Assembly: GCA_964533515.1 (NCBI GenBank)
Contig: CAZHMB010000001.1
Location: 1 to 64,000 of the forward strand
From: CAZHMB01 sp964533515
GTDB lineage: Archaea > Nanobdellota > Nanobdellia > Pacearchaeales > GW2011-AR1
DNA: 64,000 bases
Reading direction: 5' to 3'
In this document: positions 32,460 through 40,653 of the stretch, in pieces
How the letters are laid out: the number at the start of each line of letters is the position of its first letter
Position numbering within the stretch: position 1 is the stretch's first letter
The notes under the pieces: generated by a model
What the model was told of the DNA's origin: nothing
The model's database searches: none
What the model saw: only the letters and a program-made list of their open reading frames with translations
Program-made: the position numbers and the translations under genes

Positions 32460-32855
32460 ATGGCTAGAATAAAATTTTTACGTAGAGATATTAAATTGAA
32501 GAAATTCAAGAGAAAGAAAAATCAGAAATGGAATGCACCGAAAGGAAGACATAACAAAATGAAGGACAAGCAAAAAGGTAAACCAAGAGTTGTAAGTATT
32601 GGATATGGTAATTCAAAAGATAAACGTGGAAAGGTTGATGGAAAAGAACTTTTTATGATTAAGAATGTTTCTGATCTGGGAAAGATTGGAACAGGGCAAG
32701 TTGGATTCATCGGGAAAGTTGGTGGAAAGAAAAAATTAGAGATTGTTAAAGAAGCGGAGAAGCAAGGAATAAAATTGAAGAACTCAAAGATAAATAAAAA
32801 CTTGAAAATTCCGGAAGTGAAAAAGGAAGAAAAAGTTAAAGGAGATAAAAAATGA
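32460..32855 (+). CDS. rpl32e: Large ribosomal subunit protein eL32
   Basis: Archaeal/eukaryotic-specific L32e. The signature FKRKKNQKWNAPKGRHNKMKDK is followed by PRVVSIGYGNSKDKRGK. The 131-residue protein ends in a Lys/Glu-rich tail of about 20 residues. Overlaps eL19 by four bases (ATGA). Confidence 0.93.
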   Translation: MARIKFLRRDIKLKKFKRKKNQKWNAPKGRHNKMKDKQKGKPRVVSIGYGNSKDKRGKVDGKELFMIKNVSDLGKIGTGQVGFIGKVGGKKKLEIVKEAEKQGIKLKNSKINKNLKIPEVKKEEKVKGDKK

Positions 32856-33262
32856 ATTTGCGTAAAAAACGAGAACTAGCTGCAAGAACTCTTGGTGTTG
32901 GAAAAGAAAAACTTGTTTTTACTAGATCGAGACTTGAAGAAATTAAAGAAGCTATTACGAAACAGGACATAAAAGATCTTGTCCAGGAAGGGGCTATAAG
33001 AATTAAGCCGCCTAAGGGCCGTAGAAAAACTGTGAAGAGAAAGAGAAGAAGGGGACCCGGAAAGATTAAAAAGACAGTAAGGAACAGAAAAAAAGGGTAT
33101 GTTATAATAACGAGAAAATTAAGAAGTTATGCTAAAGAAATGGAAAACCAGGGACTTGTGTCAAGAGAACAAGTTAGAGAAATTCGGAAAAATATTCGGA
33201 ACAGGGGATTCAAGACTAAAGCACATTTGAAAGAACACATAGGCGGATTGAATAAACAATGA
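32852..33262 (+). CDS. rpl19e: Large ribosomal subunit protein eL19
   Basis: Archaeal/eukaryotic-specific L19e (136 residues). NLRKKRELAARTLGVGKEKL at the N-terminus, a very basic central helix region (PKGRRKTVKRKRRRGPGKIKK), and LRSYAKEMENQGLVSREQ are characteristic. Its stop overlaps the ATG of the leader ORF before uL18. Confidence 0.94.
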   Translation: MNLRKKRELAARTLGVGKEKLVFTRSRLEEIKEAITKQDIKDLVQEGAIRIKPPKGRRKTVKRKRRRGPGKIKKTVRNRKKGYVIITRKLRSYAKEMENQGLVSREQVREIRKNIRNRGFKTKAHLKEHIGGLNKQ

Positions 33263-33318
33263 AAAGCAATAAAATTGAAAATTTTGGGCTTTCCATTTTA
33301 AAACACAAAAGAAAATGA
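33259..33318 (+). promoter_or_regulatory. Short leader ORF/motif before uL18
   Basis: A 19-codon ATG frame (MKSNKIENFGLSILKHKRK) coupled by ATGA overlap to eL19 upstream and again by ATGA overlap to uL18 downstream. Double coupling of such a short frame is strong evidence that ribosomes read it. Core KIENFxxSIL matches the uL1 and uS19 copies. Confidence 0.5.
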
Positions 33319-33809
33319 AAAGAATACAAAAACGAAGAAGACGAGAAAATAGGACCGGCTATAAGAAAAGATTAGATCTTTTGAAGAGCGAGAGGCCTAG
33401 AGTAGTTTTTAGGCTTACAAACAAGCAAGCTATTTCGCAGTATGTGACAAGTTCTAATGCGCAAGATAAAGTTGAGATTTCTTTAAACTCTCAAGAGCTT
33501 ATGAAGTATGGGTGGCCAAAAGAATTTGCAGGTAGTTTGAAATCAATTACTGCTTGCTATCTAACAGGATACTTGATGGGAAAGAAGATATTGAAAGAAA
33601 ATCCTATTTTGGATTTCGGGATGTTGAGAATGTTGCACAAGGCAAGGCCGTATGCTTTTATTAAAGGTTTAATAGATGCTGGAGTAAAGATCCCCTGTAA
33701 AGAAGAAGCTTTTCCTGAAGAAGAAAGAATAAAAGGTAAAAGTATGAAAAAAGATTTTTCGGCGGAGTTTGAAAAAATTAAATCAGAGATAGATTCAAAA
33801 GAAAAATAA
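33315..33809 (+). CDS. rpl18: Large ribosomal subunit protein uL18
   Basis: 5S rRNA-binding protein L18 (164 residues). RRRRENRTGYKKRLDLLKSERPRVVFR near the start and the AGSLKSITACYLTGYLMGKK segment identify the archaeal form. The ATG overlaps the leader ORF stop. One base before uS5. Confidence 0.95.
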   Translation: MKRIQKRRRRENRTGYKKRLDLLKSERPRVVFRLTNKQAISQYVTSSNAQDKVEISLNSQELMKYGWPKEFAGSLKSITACYLTGYLMGKKILKENPILDFGMLRMLHKARPYAFIKGLIDAGVKIPCKEEAFPEEERIKGKSMKKDFSAEFEKIKSEIDSKEK

Positions 33810-33810
33810 A

Positions 33811-34770
33811 ATGACAGAAAAAACAAATAAACCTGAAGAAGAATTAAAGAAAACTGTAGAAGCTCAAGGAACTGTTTCTGAAAAAGCTGTAGCTGAAAAA
33901 GCGAAAGATGCTGAGAAGGTAAGTGAGGAAATGATCAAAACTGAGAACGAGAAAGAAGAAGTTGAAACTGAAGCAGAAAAGAAAAAGAAGATTGCAGAAA
34001 AAGAAGTGAAGGAAAAAGTTGATGAGAAATCAGATAATGTTAGAGGGAAACCTTTCAAAAGAAAAAGCAGAGAAGAGCGGGACGCTGAAGATCGTCAACA
34101 GCATTTATTGAAATGGGATCCGAAAACAAAACTTGGAAGAGACGTGAAAGAAGGAAAGGTAAAAGATTTTGATCAAATTTTGGAAGAGAAGAAAAAGATT
34201 CTTGAGGATGAAGTTATTGATCTTTTATTGAATGTTAAATCTGATTTAATCTCTGTTGGACAATCGAAAGGAAAGTTCGGCGGCGGTAAAAGAAGGGCTT
34301 GGAGACAAACCCAGAAAAAAACTAAAGAGGGAAATGTTCCAACTTTTTCAGCTTATGCTGTTGCAGGCGATGGTGAAGGGCATATTGGGGTTGGACAAGG
34401 AGAAGCCCAAGAAACTCTCCCCGCCAGAGATAAAGCAATAAGAAAAGCTAAGCTAAATATTAAAAAAATAAATCGGGGATGCGCATCTTTTGATTGTTCA
34501 TGTTCAGAGCCGCACACTGTTCCTTTTAAAGTTACAGGAAAATGTGGAAGTGTTAAGCTTACATTAATTCCGGCACCGCAAGGAACAGGGTTGGTTGTTG
34601 GTGGAGAGTTAAAAAAGATTTTGCAACTTGCAGGAATAAAAGATATTTATTCTAAGTCCGAGGGTAAAACAAGAACAACCTTTAATTTGATTAAGGCATG
34701 TATGAATGCTCTTGAGAAAACGAATGACGACAATTTAAAGATTAAAAAGGTAGATGGGGGCGAAGAATAA
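33811..34770 (+). CDS. rps5: Small ribosomal subunit protein uS5 with long acidic N-terminus
   Basis: 30S fidelity protein S5. The core begins near residue 105 (PKTKLGRDVKEGKVKDFDQILEE). It has GGGKRRAWRQTQKKTKEGNVPTFSAYAVAGDG and ends with the second domain (KCGSVKLTLIPAPQGTGLVVGG). A cysteine cluster INRGCASFDCSCSEPH is as in other archaea. The first 100 residues are a Lys/Glu/Val-rich, probably disordered extension that is much longer than usual. No internal ATG at the core start argues for a shorter form. Confidence 0.93.
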   Translation: MTEKTNKPEEELKKTVEAQGTVSEKAVAEKAKDAEKVSEEMIKTENEKEEVETEAEKKKKIAEKEVKEKVDEKSDNVRGKPFKRKSREERDAEDRQQHLLKWDPKTKLGRDVKEGKVKDFDQILEEKKKILEDEVIDLLLNVKSDLISVGQSKGKFGGGKRRAWRQTQKKTKEGNVPTFSAYAVAGDGEGHIGVGQGEAQETLPARDKAIRKAKLNIKKINRGCASFDCSCSEPHTVPFKVTGKCGSVKLTLIPAPQGTGLVVGGELKKILQLAGIKDIYSKSEGKTRTTFNLIKACMNALEKTNDDNLKIKKVDGGEE

Positions 34771-34771
34771 A

Positions 34772-35143
34772 ATGGTTGACAAAATTGCAGTAATAAGAAT
34801 CGCTGGGCAAGTGAATTTGAGGGATGAGACTAAAGAAACTCTCAAAAGATTGAGATTAAAAAAGAAATATACCTGTTTGATTATTCCGGGGGATCACGAT
34901 GAGCTTTTAGGAATGATAAAAAATGTAAAAGACAGAGTTGCGTTTGGAAGAATTAATGAAGAAACATTGAAAAAACTTGAGGAAGCTCGAGGGAATACTA
35001 AAACGCAGAATAAGACTAAGACCCTTTCTGTTTACAGATTGCACCCTCCAAGAGGCGGAATCGAAACAAAGCATCATTTTCCCAAAGGAGTTCTAGGAAA
35101 CAACAAGGAAGAGATAAATAAATTGATCGAGAGGATGTTGTAG
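34772..35143 (+). CDS. rpl30: Large ribosomal subunit protein uL30
   Basis: 50S protein L30 (123 residues). The start MVDKIAVIRIAGQVNLRDE at 34772, one base after the uS5 stop, matches the family; the frame extends six codons further but inside uS5. RLHPPRGGIETKHHFPKGVLG near the C-terminus is the archaeal signature. The stop codon is TAG. Confidence 0.94.
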   Translation: MVDKIAVIRIAGQVNLRDETKETLKRLRLKKKYTCLIIPGDHDELLGMIKNVKDRVAFGRINEETLKKLEEARGNTKTQNKTKTLSVYRLHPPRGGIETKHHFPKGVLGNNKEEINKLIERML

Positions 35144-35144
35144 G

Positions 35145-35762
35145 ATGCCCTTAAAAAAATCTAAGAAAACAAAGAAAGTGAAAAAAATGCATGGGAAAGG
35201 AAGAGGAACTCATGGAACAGGTTCAAGAAAGAATAAAAGGAAATCTGGGAACCGTGGCGGATGTGGAATGGCTGGAACTGGAAAACGAGCAGACCATAGA
35301 AAAACATGGGTTACAATGATGTATGGACATGATTATTTTGGAAAAGCAGGAATAACTTCACGAGGGACAAAGAGAGATAAAAGAAACAGAATCAATTTGA
35401 TGGCGATAAAAGAAAAGTTTTTCAAGAAAGACGGGGACAAAATAGAATTGAAGAGCTTTAAGATTCTTTCAGAAGGCGAAGGTTTCAAAGCAACTATCAT
35501 TGCTCAAGCAGCTTCTAAAAACGCTATCGAGAAAATGAAAAAAGCTGGTGGCGAGATTCAAGTTCCTAAGATTGTTGCACCGCTCGGTGTACCCCAAAGT
35601 ACGGAATTCGGGGGCAAGAAAGAAGTGAAGGGCGAAGGTGGAAAGAATTCTAAGGAGAAGAAGGATTCTAAGGAAAAGCCGAGTGAGGTTAAAGTTGAGA
35701 AGAAGGAAGTTAAGGCCAAGGTTGTCAAAAAGATAAAACCTGAAGAAGCTAAAAAAGAATAA
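35145..35762 (+). CDS. rpl15: Large ribosomal subunit protein uL15
   Basis: 50S protein L15. The N-terminal glycine-rich loop region (GKGRGTHGTGSRKNKRKSGNRGG) and the C-terminal core (INLMAIKEKFFKKDGDKIELKSF, then APLGVPQSTEF) fit archaeal L15. A Lys/Glu/Val tail of about 45 residues follows, as with several ribosomal proteins here. 205 residues. The last gene before secY. Confidence 0.94.
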   Translation: MPLKKSKKTKKVKKMHGKGRGTHGTGSRKNKRKSGNRGGCGMAGTGKRADHRKTWVTMMYGHDYFGKAGITSRGTKRDKRNRINLMAIKEKFFKKDGDKIELKSFKILSEGEGFKATIIAQAASKNAIEKMKKAGGEIQVPKIVAPLGVPQSTEFGGKKEVKGEGGKNSKEKKDSKEKPSEVKVEKKEVKAKVVKKIKPEEAKKE

Positions 35763-35771
35763 TCACCCCGC

Positions 35772-35786
35772 ATAAACTTTAAAAAC
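35772..35786 (+). promoter_or_regulatory. TATA-like promoter of secY
   Basis: CTTTAAAAACC in the 44-base gap lies about 25-30 bases before the secY ATG, suggesting that secY can be transcribed separately from the ribosomal operon. Confidence 0.4.
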
Positions 35787-35806
35787 CAATTTCTTCTCAA
35801 TAAAAC

Positions 35807-37300
35807 ATGTCATTAAGAAGCATATTCAATTTTATCCCCGAGGTGCGGAAACCCGAGGAAAAGAAAGTTAGTTTTAACGTTAAACTTAAATGGACAATTA
35901 TAATCCTTGCTTCTTTTTTTATACTAGCCAACATCCCTCTTTTCGGTTTGTCTAACAACGCTCTTGAGCGATTCAAATATCTTGCGATCATACTTGGTAC
36001 TCAATTCGGAAGTATTATCTCATTGGGTATTGGGCCGATCGTAATGGCTTCGATTATTCTGCAATTATTGACGGGAAGTGGGATTATTAATATTGATCAG
36101 TCAACAGCAGAAGGAAAGAAATTTTTTCAGGGGATCCAAAAGTTATTAGTTTTCTTTTTCATCATATTCGAGGCAATTATTTACGTTATGCTTCAAGGGC
36201 TTCAGGCATTGCCTGGCTTGGGCTGGCTTGTTATAATTCAACTTATCTTGGGTGGTCTGGCTATTTTCTATATGGACGATCTTGTGCAAAAATGGGGTTT
36301 CGGTTCGGGAGTTAGTTTGTTCATCGCGGCAGGTGTTTCATGGAGATTAATAACCCAGGCGTTCCAATTTGTGAACCAGCAAGGACAAAATTGTTTATTG
36401 AATTTCTCTGGAACTGGTGCTGTTGCTTGTCCGGGTAGGGTTTTATCTTTAATGCAAGAACTGATCTTGCAACATCCTATAGAAGTTGTTTCAGCAGCAG
36501 CAGCAATTGTTGCAACGATTGTCATCTTTTTGGCTGTTGTTTGGGCACAATCATTGAAGGTTGAAATCCCCTTGAGTTTTGGAAGTGGAATGTATAGTAA
36601 TAGGGGAATTAGAAAAGGTTATGGTGTTAAATGGCCCTTGTCATTTTTCTATGCTGGAGTTATTCCGGTTATTTTAACGGCCGCCTTAATCGCAAATGTT
36701 CAATTGTTTGGGGGGATGGTAGAAAATGCGGCTGCACCTTGTATCAATCCGGTTGTTAATTCAACGCTTGTAGAAAGCGCTTGTACTGGCGGAGCGAGAG
36801 TTGCTTCATGGTTTACTTTCTTAGGGAGTTTTTCTCAAGGGCAGGCAGTTTCAGGACTTGCGTTTTGGATGGGCTCGACAAATCTTCTTGAGCTGATAAT
36901 TCGTGGGGGCGTTCTTCCCAAATTTATTTTCCAGGGGCTGACGCACATATTGTTTTTTATGATCTTATCTACAATTTTTGCTGTGTTCTGGGTGAAAACT
37001 TCGGGACAAGATTCAAAAAGCCAGGCAGAAAAAATTGCGGCTTCGGGATTGCAAGTTGCAGGCTTTAGACAAGACATAAGGATTTTAGAAAGTATATTGG
37101 ATAGGTATGTAATGCCCTTGACGATTATGGGTGGTGCTACCATTGGTTTGCTCGCAGCCTCTACAGATTTGCTTGGAGCATTGGTATCTGGAACAGCCAT
37201 CCTATTAGTAATTATGATTATGTTCCAGCTCTATCAAAGTATTGCGCAACAACACATGACCGATATGAATCCTGCGTTCAGGAAATTTATGGGTGGTTAA
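35807..37300 (+). CDS. secY: Protein translocase subunit SecY
   Basis: Channel subunit of the Sec61/SecYEG translocon. The 497-residue protein has about ten membrane helices. It has the plug-region and lateral-gate segments (IGPIVMASIILQLLTGSGII) and a large cytosolic loop with SLKVEIPLSFG. An extended extracellular loop (residues about 305-335) contains several cysteines. Position after uL15 is conserved in archaea. It is probably the partner for uL23-docked ribosomes. Confidence 0.96.
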   Translation: MSLRSIFNFIPEVRKPEEKKVSFNVKLKWTIIILASFFILANIPLFGLSNNALERFKYLAIILGTQFGSIISLGIGPIVMASIILQLLTGSGIINIDQSTAEGKKFFQGIQKLLVFFFIIFEAIIYVMLQGLQALPGLGWLVIIQLILGGLAIFYMDDLVQKWGFGSGVSLFIAAGVSWRLITQAFQFVNQQGQNCLLNFSGTGAVACPGRVLSLMQELILQHPIEVVSAAAAIVATIVIFLAVVWAQSLKVEIPLSFGSGMYSNRGIRKGYGVKWPLSFFYAGVIPVILTAALIANVQLFGGMVENAAAPCINPVVNSTLVESACTGGARVASWFTFLGSFSQGQAVSGLAFWMGSTNLLELIIRGGVLPKFIFQGLTHILFFMILSTIFAVFWVKTSGQDSKSQAEKIAASGLQVAGFRQDIRILESILDRYVMPLTIMGGATIGLLAASTDLLGALVSGTAILLVIMIMFQLYQSIAQQHMTDMNPAFRKFMGG

Positions 37301-37347
37301 TCATTTATCACATAAATCCTTAAATAGTCTTCAAAATTAATTTTCTC

Positions 37348-37533
37348 ATGGCATACGGAATTAGATGTAAAAATTGTGGATTACAAGAAACTCCACACGT
37401 AGAGAGCGTGGATCCAGGTTTAGTAAATGATGATGACTTCAAGGACTTAGATCATTGTATTGAAAAGTTGGGGGGATATGAACCAGAAGACCCTGTTTCT
37501 GAAGCGATTGCTTATTTAGATGAATATGGTTAG
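37348..37533 (+). CDS. Small Cys-containing hypothetical protein
   Basis: A 61-residue acidic protein that begins with one zinc-knuckle-like half (MAYGIRCKNCGLQETPHVES) and has a third cysteine near residue 37. A TTAAATAG element about 28 bases upstream fits a leaderless start. It ends in TAG and overlaps the next small ORF. No family recognised. Confidence 0.6.
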   Translation: MAYGIRCKNCGLQETPHVESVDPGLVNDDDFKDLDHCIEKLGGYEPEDPVSEAIAYLDEYG

Positions 37534-37732
37534 AGGAAAAGTTGGTCGGAGCTGGGTAGTAAATGAAGAAGGGGACTCAATCTCAACAAGTCTTGAACTC
37601 CCAGGAGAAGGGAGAATAAAAGGATATATTCAAGACCACCGGGAAAAGGTTGGAGAGGAGATTAGAAAAACAAAGGATTCGGAATTATTAAGAGCACTAG
37701 AGAGCGTTTGTCCTTCAAAAGTTCCTGCTTAA
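37526..37732 (+). CDS. Small hypothetical protein
   Basis: A 68-residue soluble protein (MVRGKVGRSWVVNEEGDSIS...) overlapping the end of the previous small gene; an ATG two codons earlier (37520) is possible. It is charged and ends SVCPSKVPA. Likely co-expressed with the gene before it. No family recognised. Confidence 0.55.
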   Translation: MVRGKVGRSWVVNEEGDSISTSLELPGEGRIKGYIQDHREKVGEEIRKTKDSELLRALESVCPSKVPA

Positions 37733-37777
37733 TCTCAAAAAAGTTACCTTTAAAAACTTCCCTAATCTTTTTTCCGT

Positions 37778-38326
37778 ATGGAAAAAGAAGGCAGTATGCA
37801 TAAATTTATGTTTTGGATGGTGGGTTTTTCTTTAGTTGGTTTTGCAATTATTGGGTTGTGGAATAACATTCCTATAATCAAATCTTCAGTCCATTCTGTT
37901 TTAGATCCCAGCCTTGGAACCTTGCTTAACTGGAATGTTACTTTAGGTATGTTAATTGTTGTTTTAGGATTGACAATTATTATGACTCTTGTTCAAAAAT
38001 ATGGGACGGACCAAGAAACAATTAGGGAGCTGAAAAAAGATCAGAAAGAAGTTCAGAAAGAGATGCAGAAATATAAAGAAGATCCTCAGAAAATGATGGA
38101 GATTCAGAAATCTCTTATGCCAACGACGTTTAAGTTGATGGAACTTTCAATGAGGGGAACAATTATTACTCTAATTCCGTTTATTCTTTTATTCAGATGG
38201 TTCTGGGATTATTTTGAAGTTATTCCGGAGTTTAGATTCTTCGGATTTCTGAGTTGGTTCTGGTTTTATCTAATCTTCTCAATTGTGTTTTCAAGTATAT
38301 TGAGAAAGGTTATGGATGTTGCTTGA
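37778..38326 (+). CDS. EMC3/TMCO1-type membrane insertase (DUF106, YidC-like)
   Basis: Archaeal Oxa1/YidC-superfamily protein that helps insert membrane proteins. The 182-residue protein has an N-terminal membrane helix, a second helix (LGMLIVVLGLTIIMTLVQKYG) and a charged coiled coil (IRELKKDQKEVQKEMQKYKED). Next comes the methionine-containing hinge (KSLMPTTFKLMELSMRG) and two final helices. This layout is that of DUF106 proteins, which usually lie close to secY, as here. Confidence 0.88.
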   Translation: MEKEGSMHKFMFWMVGFSLVGFAIIGLWNNIPIIKSSVHSVLDPSLGTLLNWNVTLGMLIVVLGLTIIMTLVQKYGTDQETIRELKKDQKEVQKEMQKYKEDPQKMMEIQKSLMPTTFKLMELSMRGTIITLIPFILLFRWFWDYFEVIPEFRFFGFLSWFWFYLIFSIVFSSILRKVMDVA

Positions 38327-38330
38327 AAAG

Positions 38331-38376
38331 GCTCTGACTTGCTTCGCAAGAATTAACTGATAAAGCCTGTGAGATT
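38331..38376 (+). terminator. Hairpin(s) after the insertase gene
   Basis: CTTGC-TTC-GCAAG (about 38338-38350) forms a tight hairpin, enclosed by AGGCT...AGCCT. It probably ends the insertase transcript before the prefoldin promoter. Confidence 0.35.
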
Positions 38377-38461
38377 TGTTCTAGAATTTTGTAATGAAGA
38401 AACTATTCTGGAAAATTTTGATTTCCAAAACTCTTAAAAACCTATTAATTCTCAAATTTTC

Positions 38462-38866
38462 ATGGCTGAAGAGAAACAAATAGATCAACAAGAACTTATG
38501 ATGAAGTTTGCGATGTTCGAGCAAGAGATTAAACAGTTACAAGAACAACAACAAGCTGTTGAACAAGGCATGCAGGAAATTATGGCAGTAAATTTTGGTC
38601 TTGATGACTTGGTTGGAAAGAAGGGAAAAGAAATTCTTGCTCCGATTGGCCGTGGGATTTATGCTAAGGCAGAATTGAAATCTGAAGACTTGCTTGTCGA
38701 CATTGGAGAAAAGAAATTTGTTTCCAAATCTATTCCAGATGCTAAAAAATTGATTGAAAGCCAGATTAAAAAGTTGCAAGATGTTAAAAAGCAACTTGAT
38801 GAAACTCTTGAAGAAAAAAGTCAAGAAGTTCAGAAAATGATTGAAGGTGTGCAAGGTTCTGCGTGA
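38462..38866 (+). CDS. pfdA: Prefoldin subunit alpha
   Basis: Chaperone subunit of the hexameric prefoldin that passes nascent proteins to the thermosome. The 134-residue protein has two long coiled coils (QEIKQLQEQQQAVEQGM at the front; SQIKKLQDVKKQLDETLEE at the back). Between them lies the beta-hairpin segment (ILAPIGRGIYAKAELKSEDLLVDIG) diagnostic of the alpha subunit. A CTTAAAAAC element lies about 28 bases upstream of the ATG. Confidence 0.92.
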   Translation: MAEEKQIDQQELMMKFAMFEQEIKQLQEQQQAVEQGMQEIMAVNFGLDDLVGKKGKEILAPIGRGIYAKAELKSEDLLVDIGEKKFVSKSIPDAKKLIESQIKKLQDVKKQLDETLEEKSQEVQKMIEGVQGSA

Positions 38867-38869
38867 TTA

Positions 38870-39703
38870 TCACTTTCCAACTTTATTCAAAAAATTGTCA
38901 TAACTTTGTAAACCAAATTCTGTTACAATTCCTTTTAGGTATTTTTTTGGAACAAATTCAAAAGCCGGATTTTGGATCTTAATATCCTTGGGGGCCTGGT
39001 CCCAAACCTCGTTTAGTTCCCTATTTTCCATCGGAATGTTTTTCTTTTTTGAATGTTTCCAGCTATCGGCAATTATGTAAACGGGGATTTTGTTTTGTTT
39101 TGCAAGAATTGCAATTGTTTCACTTCCTACTTTGTTTATTATTCCTTTGCTCGTTAAAGCGTCGGCTCCGAGGAAGACTTTGTCGACGGCTTTTGTTCCT
39201 TGTTCCTTGCTTAAAGCAATCCCGACGGCAGAGTCAACAAATTGCGTCACTGAAATCCCTGCGTTCTTCAATTCTTTTGCGGTCTTTCTTCCCTGAAACA
39301 GGGGCCGGGTTTCGGTATTATAGACTGAGAATTTTTTCTTTTTTCTTTTTGCATTGATTAACGCATTAACGACATTTGTCGAATGGCAATGTGTGAAGAG
39401 AATGTCTTCTGATTTTATTAGTTTTAAAACTGAAAGGTTTATTTTTTCTTGGCTAGAAGAGAAATGTTTTAATATTTCATTTTTTGTCTTTCCTTTTTCT
39501 GCCAAATCCAAAACATTTTCCATCATCGGTTCTGTCGGACGAAGCTTCAAGAGTTTTTTCTTGGATTTTTTTTTCGGGATTAAACAATATGCTTTCAAGG
39601 CAGCGAGAGCGATGTTTCTGGCGCCCTGGATTTTCACTTTCTTTATGTCCTTAGAGATTCTTTTGAATTCCCTCTTCTTTTTTAACGAACTAAAAACACT
39701 CAT
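38870..39703 (-). CDS. Ribose-1,5-bisphosphate isomerase (eIF2B-related)
   Basis: Second enzyme of the archaeal AMP pathway, converting ribose-1,5-bisphosphate to ribulose-1,5-bisphosphate for RuBisCO. The 277-residue protein belongs to the eIF2B-alpha/MTNA superfamily. The catalytic Cys is in FTHCHSTNVVNAL and the Asp in VFLGADALTSKG. The segments SVYNTETRPLFQGRKTA and YIIADSWKHS match the R15P isomerase group. Together with the AMP phosphorylase at 4704-6191 it implies a RuBisCO gene elsewhere in the genome. An aIF2B-like role cannot be excluded from sequence alone. Confidence 0.82.
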   Translation of the reverse strand: MSVFSSLKKKREFKRISKDIKKVKIQGARNIALAALKAYCLIPKKKSKKKLLKLRPTEPMMENVLDLAEKGKTKNEILKHFSSSQEKINLSVLKLIKSEDILFTHCHSTNVVNALINAKRKKKKFSVYNTETRPLFQGRKTAKELKNAGISVTQFVDSAVGIALSKEQGTKAVDKVFLGADALTSKGIINKVGSETIAILAKQNKIPVYIIADSWKHSKKKNIPMENRELNEVWDQAPKDIKIQNPAFEFVPKKYLKGIVTEFGLQSYDNFLNKVGK

Positions 39704-39753
39704 AGGTATATTAGATTAAGAAGGTTTAAAAAATCTATTTTTTTAGTAATTTC

Positions 39754-40617
39754 ATGTTAGAGATGTTGATTAAGCCTAAATCTGGTGAGAAGCGGCCGTG
39801 GAAGATGTTTTTTATTGGTTTGCTTTATGCGTCGTTGGCGATTATCCTTGTGCATTTCTTATTCTCAAATGATCCTGCGCTTTCAAAAGCCTCTGGTATG
39901 ACTGTTATTGCGTTCTGTATAATGTTCACTTTGCCGTTCATGTATTATATTATTAAGATTGAAGAAAAAGAAGACGAGGAGATAGAGGGAGTTTTTAGGG
40001 TTTGGCAAGCGCATAAAGATGCTTTGTTTGCATTTATGTGGTTATTCTTGGGATTTGTTGTTGCTTTTGCTTTCTGGAATATCTTTCTACAAAATCCAGA
40101 TCTACTAAACTTCCAGGTTGAGACCTATTGTTATATTAATCAGCCCGGCAATGTCCAAGGTTGCGTTAATGAATATAGTATTGGAAGTGATATAACAAGA
40201 GTTACTGGGGGTGCTGCAGGAAGCGTCGCAAGGTTTTTGTCTATCCTTGAGAATAATGTTTATGTGATGATATTTACTTTAGTCTTCTCTTTAATCTTTG
40301 GGGCGGGGGCAATCTTTATCTTGGCCTGGAATGCTTCTGTTATCGCGGCTGCCATCGGCATATTTACCCAACATCGGCTCTCAGAGATTCCTTTGGGAAT
40401 TGCTAGATATATGATTCATGGTTTTCCAGAAATTGCGGCCTATTTTATAACTGCTTTAGCTGGGGGCATGTTCGGCGTTGGTTTCATAAGACACGGATTT
40501 AGGGATCAAAAATTCTTGAAGGTTGTTCAAAATGTCATAATCCTCCTTTTTATTTCGATAGTTATTTTAGTCATAGCAGCCCTTATAGAAGTGTATATAA
40601 CCCCAAGATTATTCTAG
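39754..40617 (+). CDS. SpoIIM-like (DUF95) membrane protein
   Basis: A 287-residue protein with about six membrane helices resembling the stage II sporulation protein M family. Family-like segments include FIFGAGAIFILAWNASVIAAAIG-type glycine/alanine helices and HGFPEIAAYFITALAGGMFGVG. An extracytoplasmic loop with two cysteines (CYINQPGNVQGCVN) lies near residues 129-142. In archaea the function is unknown, possibly envelope or cell-division related. Divergent from the isomerase gene. Confidence 0.82.
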   Translation: MLEMLIKPKSGEKRPWKMFFIGLLYASLAIILVHFLFSNDPALSKASGMTVIAFCIMFTLPFMYYIIKIEEKEDEEIEGVFRVWQAHKDALFAFMWLFLGFVVAFAFWNIFLQNPDLLNFQVETYCYINQPGNVQGCVNEYSIGSDITRVTGGAAGSVARFLSILENNVYVMIFTLVFSLIFGAGAIFILAWNASVIAAAIGIFTQHRLSEIPLGIARYMIHGFPEIAAYFITALAGGMFGVGFIRHGFRDQKFLKVVQNVIILLFISIVILVIAALIEVYITPRLF

Positions 40618-40653
40618 AGGAATATTTAAATATCTCTCATTCGGGTGAATCTT

